64,000 nt of DNA, taken from Prado023 sp963706885 (GTDB lineage: Bacteria; Actinomycetota; Actinomycetes; S36-B12; CAIYMF01). The first letter of the stretch is position 1. Every line of letters begins with the position of its first letter. The translations under genes were made by a program, and so were the position numbers. The notes below the pieces were generated by a model. The model had not been told where the DNA came from and searched no databases. It saw nothing but the letters and a program-made list of their open reading frames with translations. The stretch is taken from positions 35,839 to 99,838 of the forward strand of contig CAVPNX010000018.1 in assembly GCA_963706885.1 (NCBI GenBank), written 5' to 3'. Shown here piece by piece: positions 46,197-56,060 of the stretch.

Positions 46197-47632
46197 GCGC
46201 CCGGCCCACCGTCGTCGCCCTGGACACCGTCAACCTCGGTGACCGCTCCTACATCGTCGCCCTCGACGGGCAGGCCGTCGTGGTCGACCCGCAGCGCGAC
46301 ATCGACCGCCTGCTGGCCATCCTCGAGCAGAACGCCTGGACGGTGACCCACGTCGTGGAGACCCACGTGCACAACGACTACGTCTCCGGCGGGCTGGTGC
46401 TGGCCGACGAGCTCGGCGCCGAGTACCTGGTGCCCCGTGGGCACGACTACGCGTTCGACGCGACGCAGGTGGGCGAGGGCTCGACGTTCACCTCCGGCCC
46501 GATGGCGTGGCGCGTGCTGCACACCCCCGGGCACACGCCGCACCACGTGTCCTACGCCGTGGCGGTCGACGGCGTCGACGCGGGCGTCTTCACCGGGGGC
46601 TCGATGCTCTACGGCAGCGTCGGGCGACCCGACCTCATCGGCCCGGATGCCACCGAGGGCCTGGCCCATGCGCAATGGCACTCCATGCGCAAGATCGTCA
46701 ACGAGGTCGCCGAGGACGCCGACGTCTTCCCGACCCACGGCTTCGGCTCCTTCTGCTCGGCCACGAACACGGTCGGAACGGCATCGACGGTCGGGCACCA
46801 GGCGCTGAGCAACCCGGCACTGCAGACCGACGAGGAGGTGTTCGTCAAGGAGCTGATCGACGGGCTCGACGCCTTCCCCGCCTACTACGCGCACATGGGT
46901 CCCGCCAACGAGCGGGGCGCCGGGCCGATCGACCTCTCCCTGCCCGCCCGGGCCGACGCCACCGAACTGCGCCGGCGGATCGAGGACGGCGAGTGGGTCA
47001 TCGACCTGCGCTCCCGGGTCCTGTTCGGGCAGGGGCACGTGCGCGGCACGCTGTCCTTCCCCTCCGACGGAAACGCCATCACGTACCTCGGCTGGGTGAT
47101 CCCGTGGGGCACGCCGTTGACCCTCCTGGGCGAGACCGCCGAGCAGGTGAGCGAGTTCCAGCGCGACCTGGTCCGGATCGGCATCGACCGGCCGGAGGCC
47201 CACGCCACCGGGCAGCCCGCCGACTGGGTCGCGGATCCGGCGGACATCCAGCCGACCGAGCGCACGGACTTCGTCGGGTTCATGGCTGCCCTGGCCGAGG
47301 ACCCCAACCGCGTCTACGTCGACGCCCGGCGCCGCTCGGAGTGGATCGACGGGCACGTGCAGGGAGCCAGGCTCGTCCCGCTGCACGAGTTCCCCGCCCG
47401 CATCGAGGAGATCGCCACGTGGTCCCGGGCCGCGGCGCATGCCGGGGCTGACCCACGGGTGTGGGTCAGCTGCGGCAGCGGCTTCCGCGCGAGCATCGCC
47501 ACCTCGATGCTCCAGCGCGCCGGCATCCCCGTGGTGCACATCGACGACTCGTTCGGCAACGCGGCCAAGGCCGGTGCCACGATCCTCGTCGACCAGCACC
47601 CCGAGACGATCGGATCGGCCTACACCGACTGA
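46193..47632 (+). CDS. Persulfide dioxygenase-rhodanese fusion (CstB-like)
   Basis: This 479-residue protein has an N-terminal metallo-beta-lactamase fold of the ETHE1 type (THVHNDYVSGG, HTPGHTPHHVSY, FTGGSMLYGSVGRPDL, FPTHGFGSFC). A degenerate rhodanese domain without catalytic Cys follows (VIDLRSRVLFGQGHVRGT). The C-terminal rhodanese domain is active, with Cys in WVSCGSGFRAS. This order is that of Staphylococcus CstB, which oxidises persulfides to thiosulfate or sulfite using Fe(II) and O2. It overlaps the upstream rhodanese and the downstream exporter by 4 and 3 bp. Confidence 0.92.
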   Translation: MSARPTVVALDTVNLGDRSYIVALDGQAVVVDPQRDIDRLLAILEQNAWTVTHVVETHVHNDYVSGGLVLADELGAEYLVPRGHDYAFDATQVGEGSTFTSGPMAWRVLHTPGHTPHHVSYAVAVDGVDAGVFTGGSMLYGSVGRPDLIGPDATEGLAHAQWHSMRKIVNEVAEDADVFPTHGFGSFCSATNTVGTASTVGHQALSNPALQTDEEVFVKELIDGLDAFPAYYAHMGPANERGAGPIDLSLPARADATELRRRIEDGEWVIDLRSRVLFGQGHVRGTLSFPSDGNAITYLGWVIPWGTPLTLLGETAEQVSEFQRDLVRIGIDRPEAHATGQPADWVADPADIQPTERTDFVGFMAALAEDPNRVYVDARRRSEWIDGHVQGARLVPLHEFPARIEEIATWSRAAAHAGADPRVWVSCGSGFRASIATSMLQRAGIPVVHIDDSFGNAAKAGATILVDQHPETIGSAYTD

Positions 47633-48594
47633 TGACCACAGTCCTGCTGGCCGCCGCCGTCGGACTCCTCCTGGGCAGCGCCCTGGGGGTGTTCGGCGGT
47701 GGCGGCGGCATCCTGGCGGTCCCGATGCTGGTCGGCCTGCTCGGCATGGACGTCGACCAGGCCGCCACCGCCAGCCTGGTCATCGTCCTGTTCGGTGCCC
47801 TCGGGGGCCTGGTCTCCCACCATCGGGCGGGACGGGTGCTGTGGCGCGCCGGGCTGCTGTTCGGGGCGACCAGCGTCGTGGGCGCCGCCGTGGGTGCGCT
47901 GCTCGCCTCGCGGGTCGCGGACTGGATCAAGCTCAGCGCCTTCGTCGTGCTGATGGTCGCCGCCGGAATCGCGATGCTGCGCAACGCCCGACGGCAACCG
48001 GCGTCGCGGCCGGTGACCCAACCCAGCCTGGTGGGGGCGGCGGGCCATGCCCGCCACACGGCGCAGGGCGCGGACCCCGCGGAGGATCCCGACGCCGATC
48101 CCGGCGCGGCCCTGATCGACATCCCCGCCGCCGACCTGCCGCTGCCCCCAGCCGGGCAGGTTCCCCTGCCGAACGCCGGATCTGGGCCCGTGGGAACTCC
48201 CACGCTGACCTACTCGATCCCCCTGCTCATCCTGCTGGCCACCGCGACCGGCCTGGTCACCGGTTTCCTCGGCGTGGGCGGGGGCTTCCTCGTCGTTCCC
48301 GCCCTCGTGCTCTCGCTGCGGATGCCGGTCGTCAACGCCACCGCCACCGGCCTGGTGGTCATCGCCATCGCATCGACGTCGGCACTGGTGGTGCGAGTCA
48401 CCCACGCGGACACCGTCAACGAGCCGGCACTGATCGGGTGGATCGTCCTGGCCACGGTTGTCGCGTCCGTGCTCGCCGCGCGGTTCTCCGGCCGGCTGTC
48501 GCCACGCGCCCTGGGCACCGGCTTCGCCCTGCTCGTCCTGGGGATGAGCGTCCTGGTGGCCACCCAGGCGTTCCAGGCCTTCCAGGCGGCCTGA
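47632..48594 (+). CDS. TauE/SafE family sulfite exporter
   Basis: This is a 320-residue membrane protein of two homologous halves, each opening with a Gly-rich motif in its first helix (FGGGGGILAVPMLVG and GVGGGFLVVPALVL). They are joined by a long polar acidic loop (about residues 118-185). TauE/SafE proteins export sulfite, sulfoacetate or related anions. In this operon it would remove sulfite or thiosulfate made by the persulfide dioxygenase. The start overlaps the upstream stop (TGATG). Confidence 0.92.
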   Translation: MTTVLLAAAVGLLLGSALGVFGGGGGILAVPMLVGLLGMDVDQAATASLVIVLFGALGGLVSHHRAGRVLWRAGLLFGATSVVGAAVGALLASRVADWIKLSAFVVLMVAAGIAMLRNARRQPASRPVTQPSLVGAAGHARHTAQGADPAEDPDADPGAALIDIPAADLPLPPAGQVPLPNAGSGPVGTPTLTYSIPLLILLATATGLVTGFLGVGGGFLVVPALVLSLRMPVVNATATGLVVIAIASTSALVVRVTHADTVNEPALIGWIVLATVVASVLAARFSGRLSPRALGTGFALLVLGMSVLVATQAFQAFQAA

Positions 48595-48656
48595 TCGGCA
48601 GTTCCGACCGTGCGCCCCGACGCGCTCGGCCACCAGGTCCTGACATACTCCCGTGA

Positions 48657-50064
48657 ATGTCCGCCACCTCCCCGGCCCCCGCCCCGGCCCCCGCCCCCGC
48701 ACCCGAGTTCGACCGCCGCATGCTGCTGCGCGTGATCGGGTCCTCGATCGTGGTCGCCCTGCCGATCTCCCTGGTCGCGATGGGCTTCCTCTCCCTGGTC
48801 TCAGTGCTCCAGGAGTGGGTGTGGCAGACCGCACCCGCCGACCTGGGCTTCGACGCAGCGCCGTGGTGGTGGCCCATCCCCTGGCTGCTGCTGGCCGGCC
48901 TGCTGGTCTCGGCGGCGATCCTCGTCCTCCCCGGCCCGGGGGGTCACATCCCCGCCCATGGGACCGGCGGCCCGCCGACGCCCCCGGCCTACGTGCCCGG
49001 GGTGTTCCTCGCCGCGATCGCCGGCCTGCCCCTGGGTGTCGTCCTGGGTCCGGAGGCACCACTCATCGCGATGGGCTACGGGCTGGCCGTCTGGATCTCG
49101 CGGGTGGTCCGGCTGTCACCCGGTGGTCGGCTCGAGGCGCTGATCGGGACGGCCGGCGCCGCGGCCGCGATCGCCATCGTCCTGGGCAACCCCCTGACCG
49201 CCGTCATCTTCCTGGCCGAGGCCGTCGCGATCACCGGTGGGCCGGTCATCATCGCCACGTTGGCCGCCCTGCTCGGAGTCGGTGTGGGGGCCATCCTGTT
49301 CACCGGCTTGGGCAGCAACGAGGGCATACAGGCCCAATCCCTGCAGCTCGTCGAGCTGGACTCCGTGCCCACCCCGGACATCGGCGACCTGCTGTGGGCC
49401 GTCCCCGTCGGCATCGTCGCCGGCATCGCCATGAGCGTGCTGTTCACCGGCGGGCTGCGCGTCGCTGATCGTGTCGGGTCGCTGACCCGCGGGCGGCTGG
49501 TGGCCGGCACGATGGCCGTCGGCCTCGCCGTCGCCCTGTGCGCGTCGGCGTACTCACTGATCACCGGGCGCGATCCCTTCGACGTGGCGTCCTCGGGGAC
49601 CGAGACCCTCAAGGAGACTCACCAGCGACCCGTCATCCTGGGGGGTCACGGCGCTGGTCGCCCTGATCGTCTTCAAGGCCATCGCGTACGCCCTGTCGCT
49701 GGGCGCCTTCCGCGGCGGTCCGATCTTCCCGTCGATCATGCTCGGCGGCGCCCTGGGCGTGCTGATCGCCCCACTGCCCGGACTCGGACTGGCCGGCGGG
49801 ATCGCCGTGGGCATGGCCTCGTTCGCGGCCGCCGGCATGAAGATGCCCCTGAGCGCCGTGGCCCTCACGATCCTGCTGTTCGGCCCCAACGCGAGCGAGG
49901 TCTTCCCCGAGGTCGCGATCGCCGCGGTGACCGGATTCGCGGTCAGGGTGGCGATCGACAAGCGCCGGTCGGCAGCACCCGATGGTGCGGCGGGGGGCTC
50001 CCCGGCACCGGACGGCGCCGACACCGGCGACGGCACCGACCCGACCGTGACGACCCGCACCTGA
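48657..50064 (+). CDS. ClC-type chloride channel/antiporter (one frame break)
   Basis: This ClC family membrane protein has the Glu-gate motif GPEAPLIAMG (residues about 124-133), GNPLTAVIFLAEA, and GGPIFPSIMLGGALG with the family's second anion-binding loop. The frame breaks at a run of six G at 49640-49645. One G fewer restores the sequence VTALVALIVFKAIAYALSLG and a 468-residue protein. It begins 62 bp after the sulfite exporter and may be read through from that operon; a CATACT lies 7 nt before ATG 48657. It would carry chloride or another small anion. Confidence 0.86.
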
Positions 50065-50098
50065 CCTGGCGTTCGTCCTGAGCCAGCGATCGCCATGA

Positions 50099-50112
50099 CC
50101 CCGCCGCCGGGG
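50099..50112. terminator. Possible hairpin between convergent genes
   Basis: CCCCG, a CCGC loop and CGGGG form a short stem in the 64-bp gap between the ClC gene and the convergent DinB-like gene. There is no U run. Confidence 0.35.
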
Positions 50113-50128
50113 CGCTGCGAGCGACCCG

Positions 50129-50957
50129 TCAGGGTGCGATGTTGAACCGCTCTACTGTGCGCTCCCCCAGCTCCTGGTCACCGGCGATGGCCACCTCCGC
50201 CGGGCCGCGGCCGCAGCTGAGGGCCACGAAGCCCGGGAACGACATGGTCAGCGCGACGGTCGGCTCCGGGACCGGCTCACAGGGGCGACCCTTGCCGTCG
50301 TCGGTGCGGATGACCGTGTCGGCGAACGCCACCCCCGGGCCGGTGACTGTCACCTGCAGCGTCGACCCGACCGGCGCCTGGACCTTCTTGGCCCACACGA
50401 ACCCCAGCGCCTTGCGCATCCGTCCCGCCGCCATGTGCGCGGGCGGTGTCTGCAGGTGGCCGGGATCCCCGACGGCCACGCGGATGTCCTGCTCGTGGAC
50501 CCAGGTGTCGAACACGCGCATGGCGATCATGTCGTCCAGCGGCATCATCGTCCCCAGCGGGCTCATCACCAGCCCCGGGTTGTTCGCACGCAGCTCGCGC
50601 AGGGCCACCTCGCGGTCGGCCATCGTCTCGTCGAACTCGGCCAGGACCTCCTCACGGGTCCGTGACCGGCGCAGGTCCACGGGCACCTCGGTGATCCGCC
50701 CGAAGCCGTCCTTGGCGTGCGGGAGGGCGGCCCAGTCCGGCTCGTGCGAGGGGTCCGTGCCGCCCCATCAGCGCCCGCTCGATCCAGGTGACGTGCGCGA
50801 CCACATCGGCCACCGTCCACCCGGGCAGGACCGAGGGGTGGCGCCACGGCGCCCGGGCCGCCGCGTCGCGGAGGTCGACCATGGCCGCCCGCCACACATC
50901 GATCGGGTCGGATGCCACGGCGTCGACGGCGGGGGGTGTCGTGGTGGTGTCGGACAT
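50129..50957 (-). CDS. Maleylpyruvate isomerase-like, mycothiol-type DinB enzyme (one frame break)
   Basis: This is a member of the actinobacterial TIGR03083/DinB superfamily. The N-terminal metal-binding helix region is recognisable (WRHPSVLPGWTVADVVAHVTWIERAL, with the His of the metal site), and the second His is in MRVFDTWVHEQDIRVAVGDP. A C-terminal SCP2-like part follows. One extra base near 50760-50766 splits it. Joined, it has about 275 residues, normal for the family, which uses mycothiol as cofactor or has unknown activity. The start ATG 50957 is leaderless. Confidence 0.82.
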
Positions 50958-50964
50958 GGTCGGC

Positions 50965-50970
50965 AGGCTA
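50965..50970 (-). promoter_or_regulatory. -10 element TAGCCT, leaderless start of the DinB-like gene
   Basis: TAGCCT (minus strand) ends 7 nt before ATG 50957. It overlaps the last codons and stop of the protoporphyrinogen oxidase gene. Confidence 0.45.
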
Positions 50971-52377
50971 CCGGGGCGCCGAGGCCGAGCCGAGCCCGAC
51001 CAGCGCCTCCCGGGCAGCCCGGCGCCCGTCGGCGATGCACTCCGGCACCCCGACGCCGTGCAGGGCTGATCCGGCCGGGTACCAGCCCGGGACGTCGCCC
51101 AGCGCAGCCTCGACGGCCGAGACCCGGTCCAGGTGCCCGACCGTGTACGTCGGCATGGCGTGGGTCCAGCGGGTCACCCGGCTCAGGGTCGGCTGCCCGG
51201 TGATCCCCAGGACGCCGGCCACGTGCGCCGTGACCACACCCAGGATCTCGTCGTCCGGGGCCATCGCCAGTGGGCCACGGCGCTGGGGGACGAACGCCCG
51301 CAGCAGGACGAACCCCTCAGGTGCCCGCCCCGCCCACTTGGTCGAGCTGATCGTCACTCCGCTGATCGGCGCCTCGCCCGCCTCGAGCCACCCCTGGGTC
51401 GTGGGCGGTGCGCCGAACGCTGCGAGTGGGTACGCGAGGGTGACCACGGTCGTCGTCGCGTGCGGGATCGTGCGCAGGGCGGCGGCAGCCGCGGGAGCCG
51501 CGGGCTCGATGAGGTCGGCCATCGCGGCGCCCCCGACCGCGAGGATCACCGCGTCGACCCGCTCGGCCGACCCGTCGGAGAACGTCGCGGACGTCCCGCG
51601 CGGGTCCCACTCGAGCCGCTCCACCCGCGTCGCGAGGCGGATGTCCGCACCACCGGCGCGCAGGTCGGCCACCATCCGCTCAGGCAGGGCGCCGAGACCA
51701 CCGCGCAGGCTGCGGAACGGCGAAACCGGTGCTGGGGCACCGGACGCCCTGGCCCGGCGTCGGGCGTCACGGCCCTGCGCGATGCTGGCGACCATGAGGC
51801 TGCGGTGCTCCTGCTCGCTGGTCCGCAGGGTGGGCAGCACGGCATCGAGGCTGAGCTCGTCGACGCCTGCTCCGTAGATCCCACCGATCAGGGGCTGGGC
51901 GAACCGATCGACCACGCCGTCGCCCAGCCGGGCGCGCAGGAACGCCCCCGCCGACGTGTCGGCGGGGCCCAGCCTGCGGGGAAGGACGAGGTCCAGCCCG
52001 GCGCGCGCCTTGTGCCGCCACGACAGGATCGGGGTCGTCACGAAGGGCCCCATCCGGGTGGGCAGGACCATGCCCATGCCGTCAGGCAGGGGCAACAACC
52101 GACCGTCGGCACGCAGGTGCACCGCCCGTGCGCCGCCCACGGTGATGACCTCGTCGGCCATGCCCAGGTCGTTGATCAGCCCGAGAGCGGCCGGGCGGTA
52201 GGAGACGAACGAGTCCGGACCGTGCTCGATCACGAACCCGTCCACGCGCTCGGTGCGCACCTTCCCACCGACCTGTGGCGAGGCCTCGACCAGGGTGACC
52301 CGGGCCCCGGAGCGCATGGCCTCCCAGGCGGCACTCAGCCCGGTGATCCCGGCGCCGACGACCAGGACGTGGGTCAC
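50968..52377 (-). CDS. hemG: Protoporphyrinogen/coproporphyrinogen III oxidase
   Basis: This is a 469-residue FAD enzyme of the HemG/HemY (PPOX) type. It oxidises protoporphyrinogen IX or, in the Gram-positive pathway, coproporphyrinogen III. It starts with the FAD-binding VLVVGAGITGLSAAWE and GGKVRTER, followed by HGPDSF and FAQPLIGGIYGAG typical of PPOX. The C-terminal FAD block is YPAGSALHGVGVPECIADGRRAA. GTG 52377 overlaps the radical SAM stop (GTGA), so both proteins are made together. It acts in haem synthesis. No other haem gene is in the window. Confidence 0.92.
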   Translation of the reverse strand: MTHVLVVGAGITGLSAAWEAMRSGARVTLVEASPQVGGKVRTERVDGFVIEHGPDSFVSYRPAALGLINDLGMADEVITVGGARAVHLRADGRLLPLPDGMGMVLPTRMGPFVTTPILSWRHKARAGLDLVLPRRLGPADTSAGAFLRARLGDGVVDRFAQPLIGGIYGAGVDELSLDAVLPTLRTSEQEHRSLMVASIAQGRDARRRARASGAPAPVSPFRSLRGGLGALPERMVADLRAGGADIRLATRVERLEWDPRGTSATFSDGSAERVDAVILAVGGAAMADLIEPAAPAAAAALRTIPHATTTVVTLAYPLAAFGAPPTTQGWLEAGEAPISGVTISSTKWAGRAPEGFVLLRAFVPQRRGPLAMAPDDEILGVVTAHVAGVLGITGQPTLSRVTRWTHAMPTYTVGHLDRVSAVEAALGDVPGWYPAGSALHGVGVPECIADGRRAAREALVGLGSASAPR

Positions 52378-53534
52378 GGGTGCGCCTTCTGCATCGCGTG
52401 GGGCACGTAGGGGCACAGCGGGTCGGACTCCAGCGGGTCACCGGTCCAGGCGTAGGCCCGCGCCCGCGAGCCGCCGCACCACAGCTGGTACTCGCACGCA
52501 CCGCAGCGACCCTTGAACGTGGTGGGGTCGCGCAGGTCGCGCATGGTCGCGTTGTCACGGTAGATCTCCACCAGCCCGGACTCCCGGACGTTGCCGACCG
52601 CAAGCGGCAGGAACCCCGACGGGGTGACCGTGCCGTCGTGGGAGACGAAGACGATCCCGTTGCCGTCGCGGATCCCGAAGCCCCGGGAGATCGGGTGCGC
52701 CTCGATCTGCGCGTCCGACAACCCCTGGCGGCCCAGCGCCCTGGCCGCCACGCGGCGGAACTGCATCGCCTCGGTGGTCTTGACCTGGAACGGCGCGTCC
52801 GCGCTGATCTGCCACAGCCAGCCCATCAACCGCTCGGCCTCTCCAGGGGACAGCTCGGTCAGGGTCGAGCCCCGACCGACCGAGATGAGGAAGAACAGGC
52901 TCCAACGCAGCAGCGTGCGCTCCGTGAGCAGGTCGTGGATGGCCGGGAGGTCGGCGGCGGTGGTCGAGGTCACCAGGGTGTTGACCTGGACCGGCATCCC
53001 GACCTCGGCCGCCCAGTCCATCGCCTCCAACGTCGCGTCGAACGTGCCCGGCACCCCGCGCAGCCCGTCATGGGCCTCGGAGGTCGAGCCGTCCAGGCTC
53101 AGGGAGATCGCCGCGACACCGTCGCCCTTGAGCTCGGCAAGACGCTCGCGCGTGAGCAGCGGGGTGACCGCGGGCGCCAGCGAGACCCCGATCCCGCGGG
53201 CGATCGCCTCCCGGATCAGCACCCGCAGGTCCGGTCGGCGCAGCGGGTCACCACCGGTCATCACCACATGCGGCAGCGGGGAGCCGAAGCCGGTGATCTC
53301 GTCCAGCAGGGCGATCGCCTCGTCCGTGGACAGCTCGCCGGGGGCGGGGTCGGGCATCGCGGTGGCCCGGCAGTGCCGGCACGCCAGCCCACAGGCGTTG
53401 GTCAGCTCCCAGTAGATGATCATCGGGGCGTCGGCGTACACCCAGCCCTCGGGCCGGACCGCACCGATACCCGCGGGATGCCCACCGGACCCCGGATGCC
53501 CCGCAGGTGCCGAGTGCCCCGGGTGTGCTGCCAC
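52374..53534 (-). CDS. Radical SAM/SPASM protein, haem-associated type (AhbD-like)
   Basis: This 386-residue radical SAM enzyme has the cluster motif CGLACRHC, SAM-binding GGDPLRRPD, and a C-terminal SPASM-type Cys set (GRCGACEYQLWCGG...SDPLC) for extra 4Fe-4S clusters. It resembles AhbC/AhbD and the TIGR04053 group, which often neighbour haem genes. It is translationally coupled to protoporphyrinogen oxidase. A role in haem or tetrapyrrole modification is likely but not proved. GTG 53534 is supported by AGGAGG at 8 nt; the N-terminal 28 residues are His/Gly/Pro-rich (AAHPGHSAPAGHPGSGGHP). Confidence 0.86.
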   Translation of the reverse strand: MAAHPGHSAPAGHPGSGGHPAGIGAVRPEGWVYADAPMIIYWELTNACGLACRHCRATAMPDPAPGELSTDEAIALLDEITGFGSPLPHVVMTGGDPLRRPDLRVLIREAIARGIGVSLAPAVTPLLTRERLAELKGDGVAAISLSLDGSTSEAHDGLRGVPGTFDATLEAMDWAAEVGMPVQVNTLVTSTTAADLPAIHDLLTERTLLRWSLFFLISVGRGSTLTELSPGEAERLMGWLWQISADAPFQVKTTEAMQFRRVAARALGRQGLSDAQIEAHPISRGFGIRDGNGIVFVSHDGTVTPSGFLPLAVGNVRESGLVEIYRDNATMRDLRDPTTFKGRCGACEYQLWCGGSRARAYAWTGDPLESDPLCPYVPHAMQKAHP

Positions 53535-53751
53535 GATTCCGCCTCCTAGACGCCTGAAGTGCCCAACCCATCGTAGGTTCCGGCCTGCGCACGGCCGGGC
53601 GCCGGTGGTCCCACCCGGCCGAGCCGGAGGTCCCGAGCACCTGTGCGATCGCGTGGGGTTCGAGCGGATCGTGTCGCTCGGGACCCGACGCAATCCCGGG
53701 GTGCGCCCACGAGACCCGACGCGATCGGCAGGGGTGCTTGGCCACCGAGGC

Positions 53752-56044
53752 TCAGGCCAGGCGTGCGGGCCGGCCGTCGAGCGCGCGCACCTCGATGGCG
53801 CTGAACCCGAAGGCCCCGGCCGCGAGCACCTCGCGGGTCACCACGAGCTCGCCGGCGACGAGTGCGCTGGTGTAGCGCTCCTCGTGGGGGGCGTCCCAGC
53901 CGTCGCCGGAGTCCGTGAGCAGCCAGCCGCCCGCGGACGGCCGGTCCCCCTCTGGTGGGGCGACCAGGAGCACCAGTCGGCCGTCCTGCTCGGTGGGGAT
54001 CACCGCACCGGCGCGCACGAACCAGGGAAGGTCATCGGGGCCGACGGGCAGGTCGATCGACCCCTCGACCCGTTCGCCCGTGTCGCCGTGGAACCACACG
54101 CCGTCGGGCAGCCGTATGGCGCGGTGGGTGGCTCCCTCCTCGAGCACCGGGGCTGCGAGCACGTCCTCGCCCAGCAGGAACACGTCGTCGGCGTCGCGGA
54201 GCATCGGGTCCGCCCACGACAGCGGGCGCACGTAGGGAGCACCGGTCCGTGACGACTCGAGGGCCAGGGTGTACCAGAGCGGCATCAGCCGGTAGCGGCG
54301 ATGCAGTGCCGTGCGCAGCCGGCCCATCACCTCCTCGCCCCACTCCCATGGCTCCCGCCTGGGCAGGTTCCATGCGCAGTGGGTGCGGAAGAACGGCAGG
54401 AACGACGCGAGCTGGAACCAGCGCGTGAACAGCTCCGGTGACGGTCGGCCGGTGAACCCACCGATGTCCGAGCCGAAGTAGCCCACACCACTGACCCCGT
54501 AGCCGAACGCCTGGTGCACGGTGGCCCGCAGCGACGGCCACGAGGCCTCGACATCCCCGCTCCAGTGCCCGCCGTAGCGCTGCATCCCGGCCCAGCCCGA
54601 GCGGGAGAACAGGAACGGTCGGACGCCCGGGAGCAGCTCGCGCAGGCCCTCGTAGGACGCCCGGCACATCTGGAACCCGTAGAGGTTGTGCGCGTCGCGG
54701 TGGTCCGAGGGTCTGACCGTCGAGGTCGTGCCGCACGCTCAGCGGGAAGGTCAGGTCCCCCCACGCGACGAAGTTCGAGGGCTCGTTCATGTCATGCCAG
54801 TAACCGGCTACCCCGAGCCGTGCGTAGAACGCGAACTGCTCGCCCCACCACCGGCGCACCCGCGCGGACGTGAAGTCCGGGAACACGGTCGGACCGGGCC
54901 AGACCACACCCTCGAAGGTGGAGCCGTCCGCATAGTGGCAGAACATGTCCTGCGCGAGCCCCTCGCGGTACACCGGGTAGTCATCGTCCTTGGCGATGCC
55001 CGCATCGACGATGACCACCGTGTGCACCCCTTCGGCGGCCATCTGGTCGATCAGGTCCTCGATCCCGGCCCACGGCTCGGCACCGAACGTGAAGTTGCGG
55101 AACTGCTGCATGTGGTCGATGTCGAGGTGCATCCCCGACAGCGGCAGGTCGTTCTCCGCGAACCCGTTCCACACGGCGCGCACCGCGTCGGTCGACCCGT
55201 AGCCCCAGCGCGCCTGGTGGTGCCCGAGCGCCCAACGGGGCGGCGGGGTGGGTCGACCGGTGAGCGCCGTGTACGCGTCGAGGACCTCGGCCAGGGAGCC
55301 GATCGAGACATGCAGCCGCAGGGGTCCAGCCTCGAACTGCGCCACCAGCTCGTTGCCGGTCGCGTCGATCGTGGCGTCACACGCGTTGTCGATGAAGCAG
55401 TGCGTGGCGCCGTGGTCATCGAGGGTCGCGTACACCGGCGTGGTGACGTACAGCGGATCCCGTCCCGGCAACCAGGCGCCGCCGGCTTCGGTGTTCCAGC
55501 AGCGGTACCTGCTCCCCCGCAGGTCCCACCTGGTCCGTCCGCCGAGCCCATGGAGTGTGGCCCCGTCGGGAAGCGCGGTCCGCAGGGTCCAGCCGACGCC
55601 GTCCCACGTGGGTGCCTCGTCGCGGCGGCGGGTGCGCCCGTCAGGATCGAGGTAGGTCATCGCCCCGTCACCGTCGATCCGGACGACGACCCCCGGGCCG
55701 CGGGCGATCCAGCCGCCGTCGGTCGTGGTCAGCTCGGGGATCGCGGGCTCGACCGCGCTGGGCACCACCGCGTACGACGGCTCCGCGAGGGCCCCCTGCC
55801 AGCCGACGGAGACCTGGCCGTGGCGGGGGAACCGGACCTCGACGAACGTGGTCGGGAACCTGACCACGACCGCACCGTCCTCGATCGCCGCACCACGCGC
55901 CTCCCCCGGCACCCGGCGCGGGGTGGTCGGCCGTGGCTCCAGGCGCCGGTCGCGCCGGTCACGCTCCGCTGCGTTGCCGACCGCCCGCAGGGCGTTCGGC
56001 AGGCCCCCCGCCGCCCGGACCTGCCCCCAGAGATCTCTGAGCAC
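53752..56044 (-). CDS. Glycoside hydrolase family 31 (alpha-glucosidase/xylosidase-like), one frame break
   Basis: This is a large GH31 enzyme. An N-terminal beta domain is followed by the barrel with the catalytic nucleophile region WHDMNEPSNF. The acid/base side is SRSGWAGMQRYGGHWSGD, and SDIGGFTG follows. One extra base near 54709-54716 breaks the frame just after SVRHDLDGQ. Joined, it has about 763 residues, of normal size, ending with the C-terminal beta domain. There is no signal peptide, so it acts in the cytoplasm on imported alpha-glucosides or xylosides. GTG 56044 follows AGGAGG. It lies 16 bp after the ABC permease gene, in one transcription unit. Confidence 0.87.
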
Positions 56045-56060
56045 ACCCGCCTCCTGTGAC

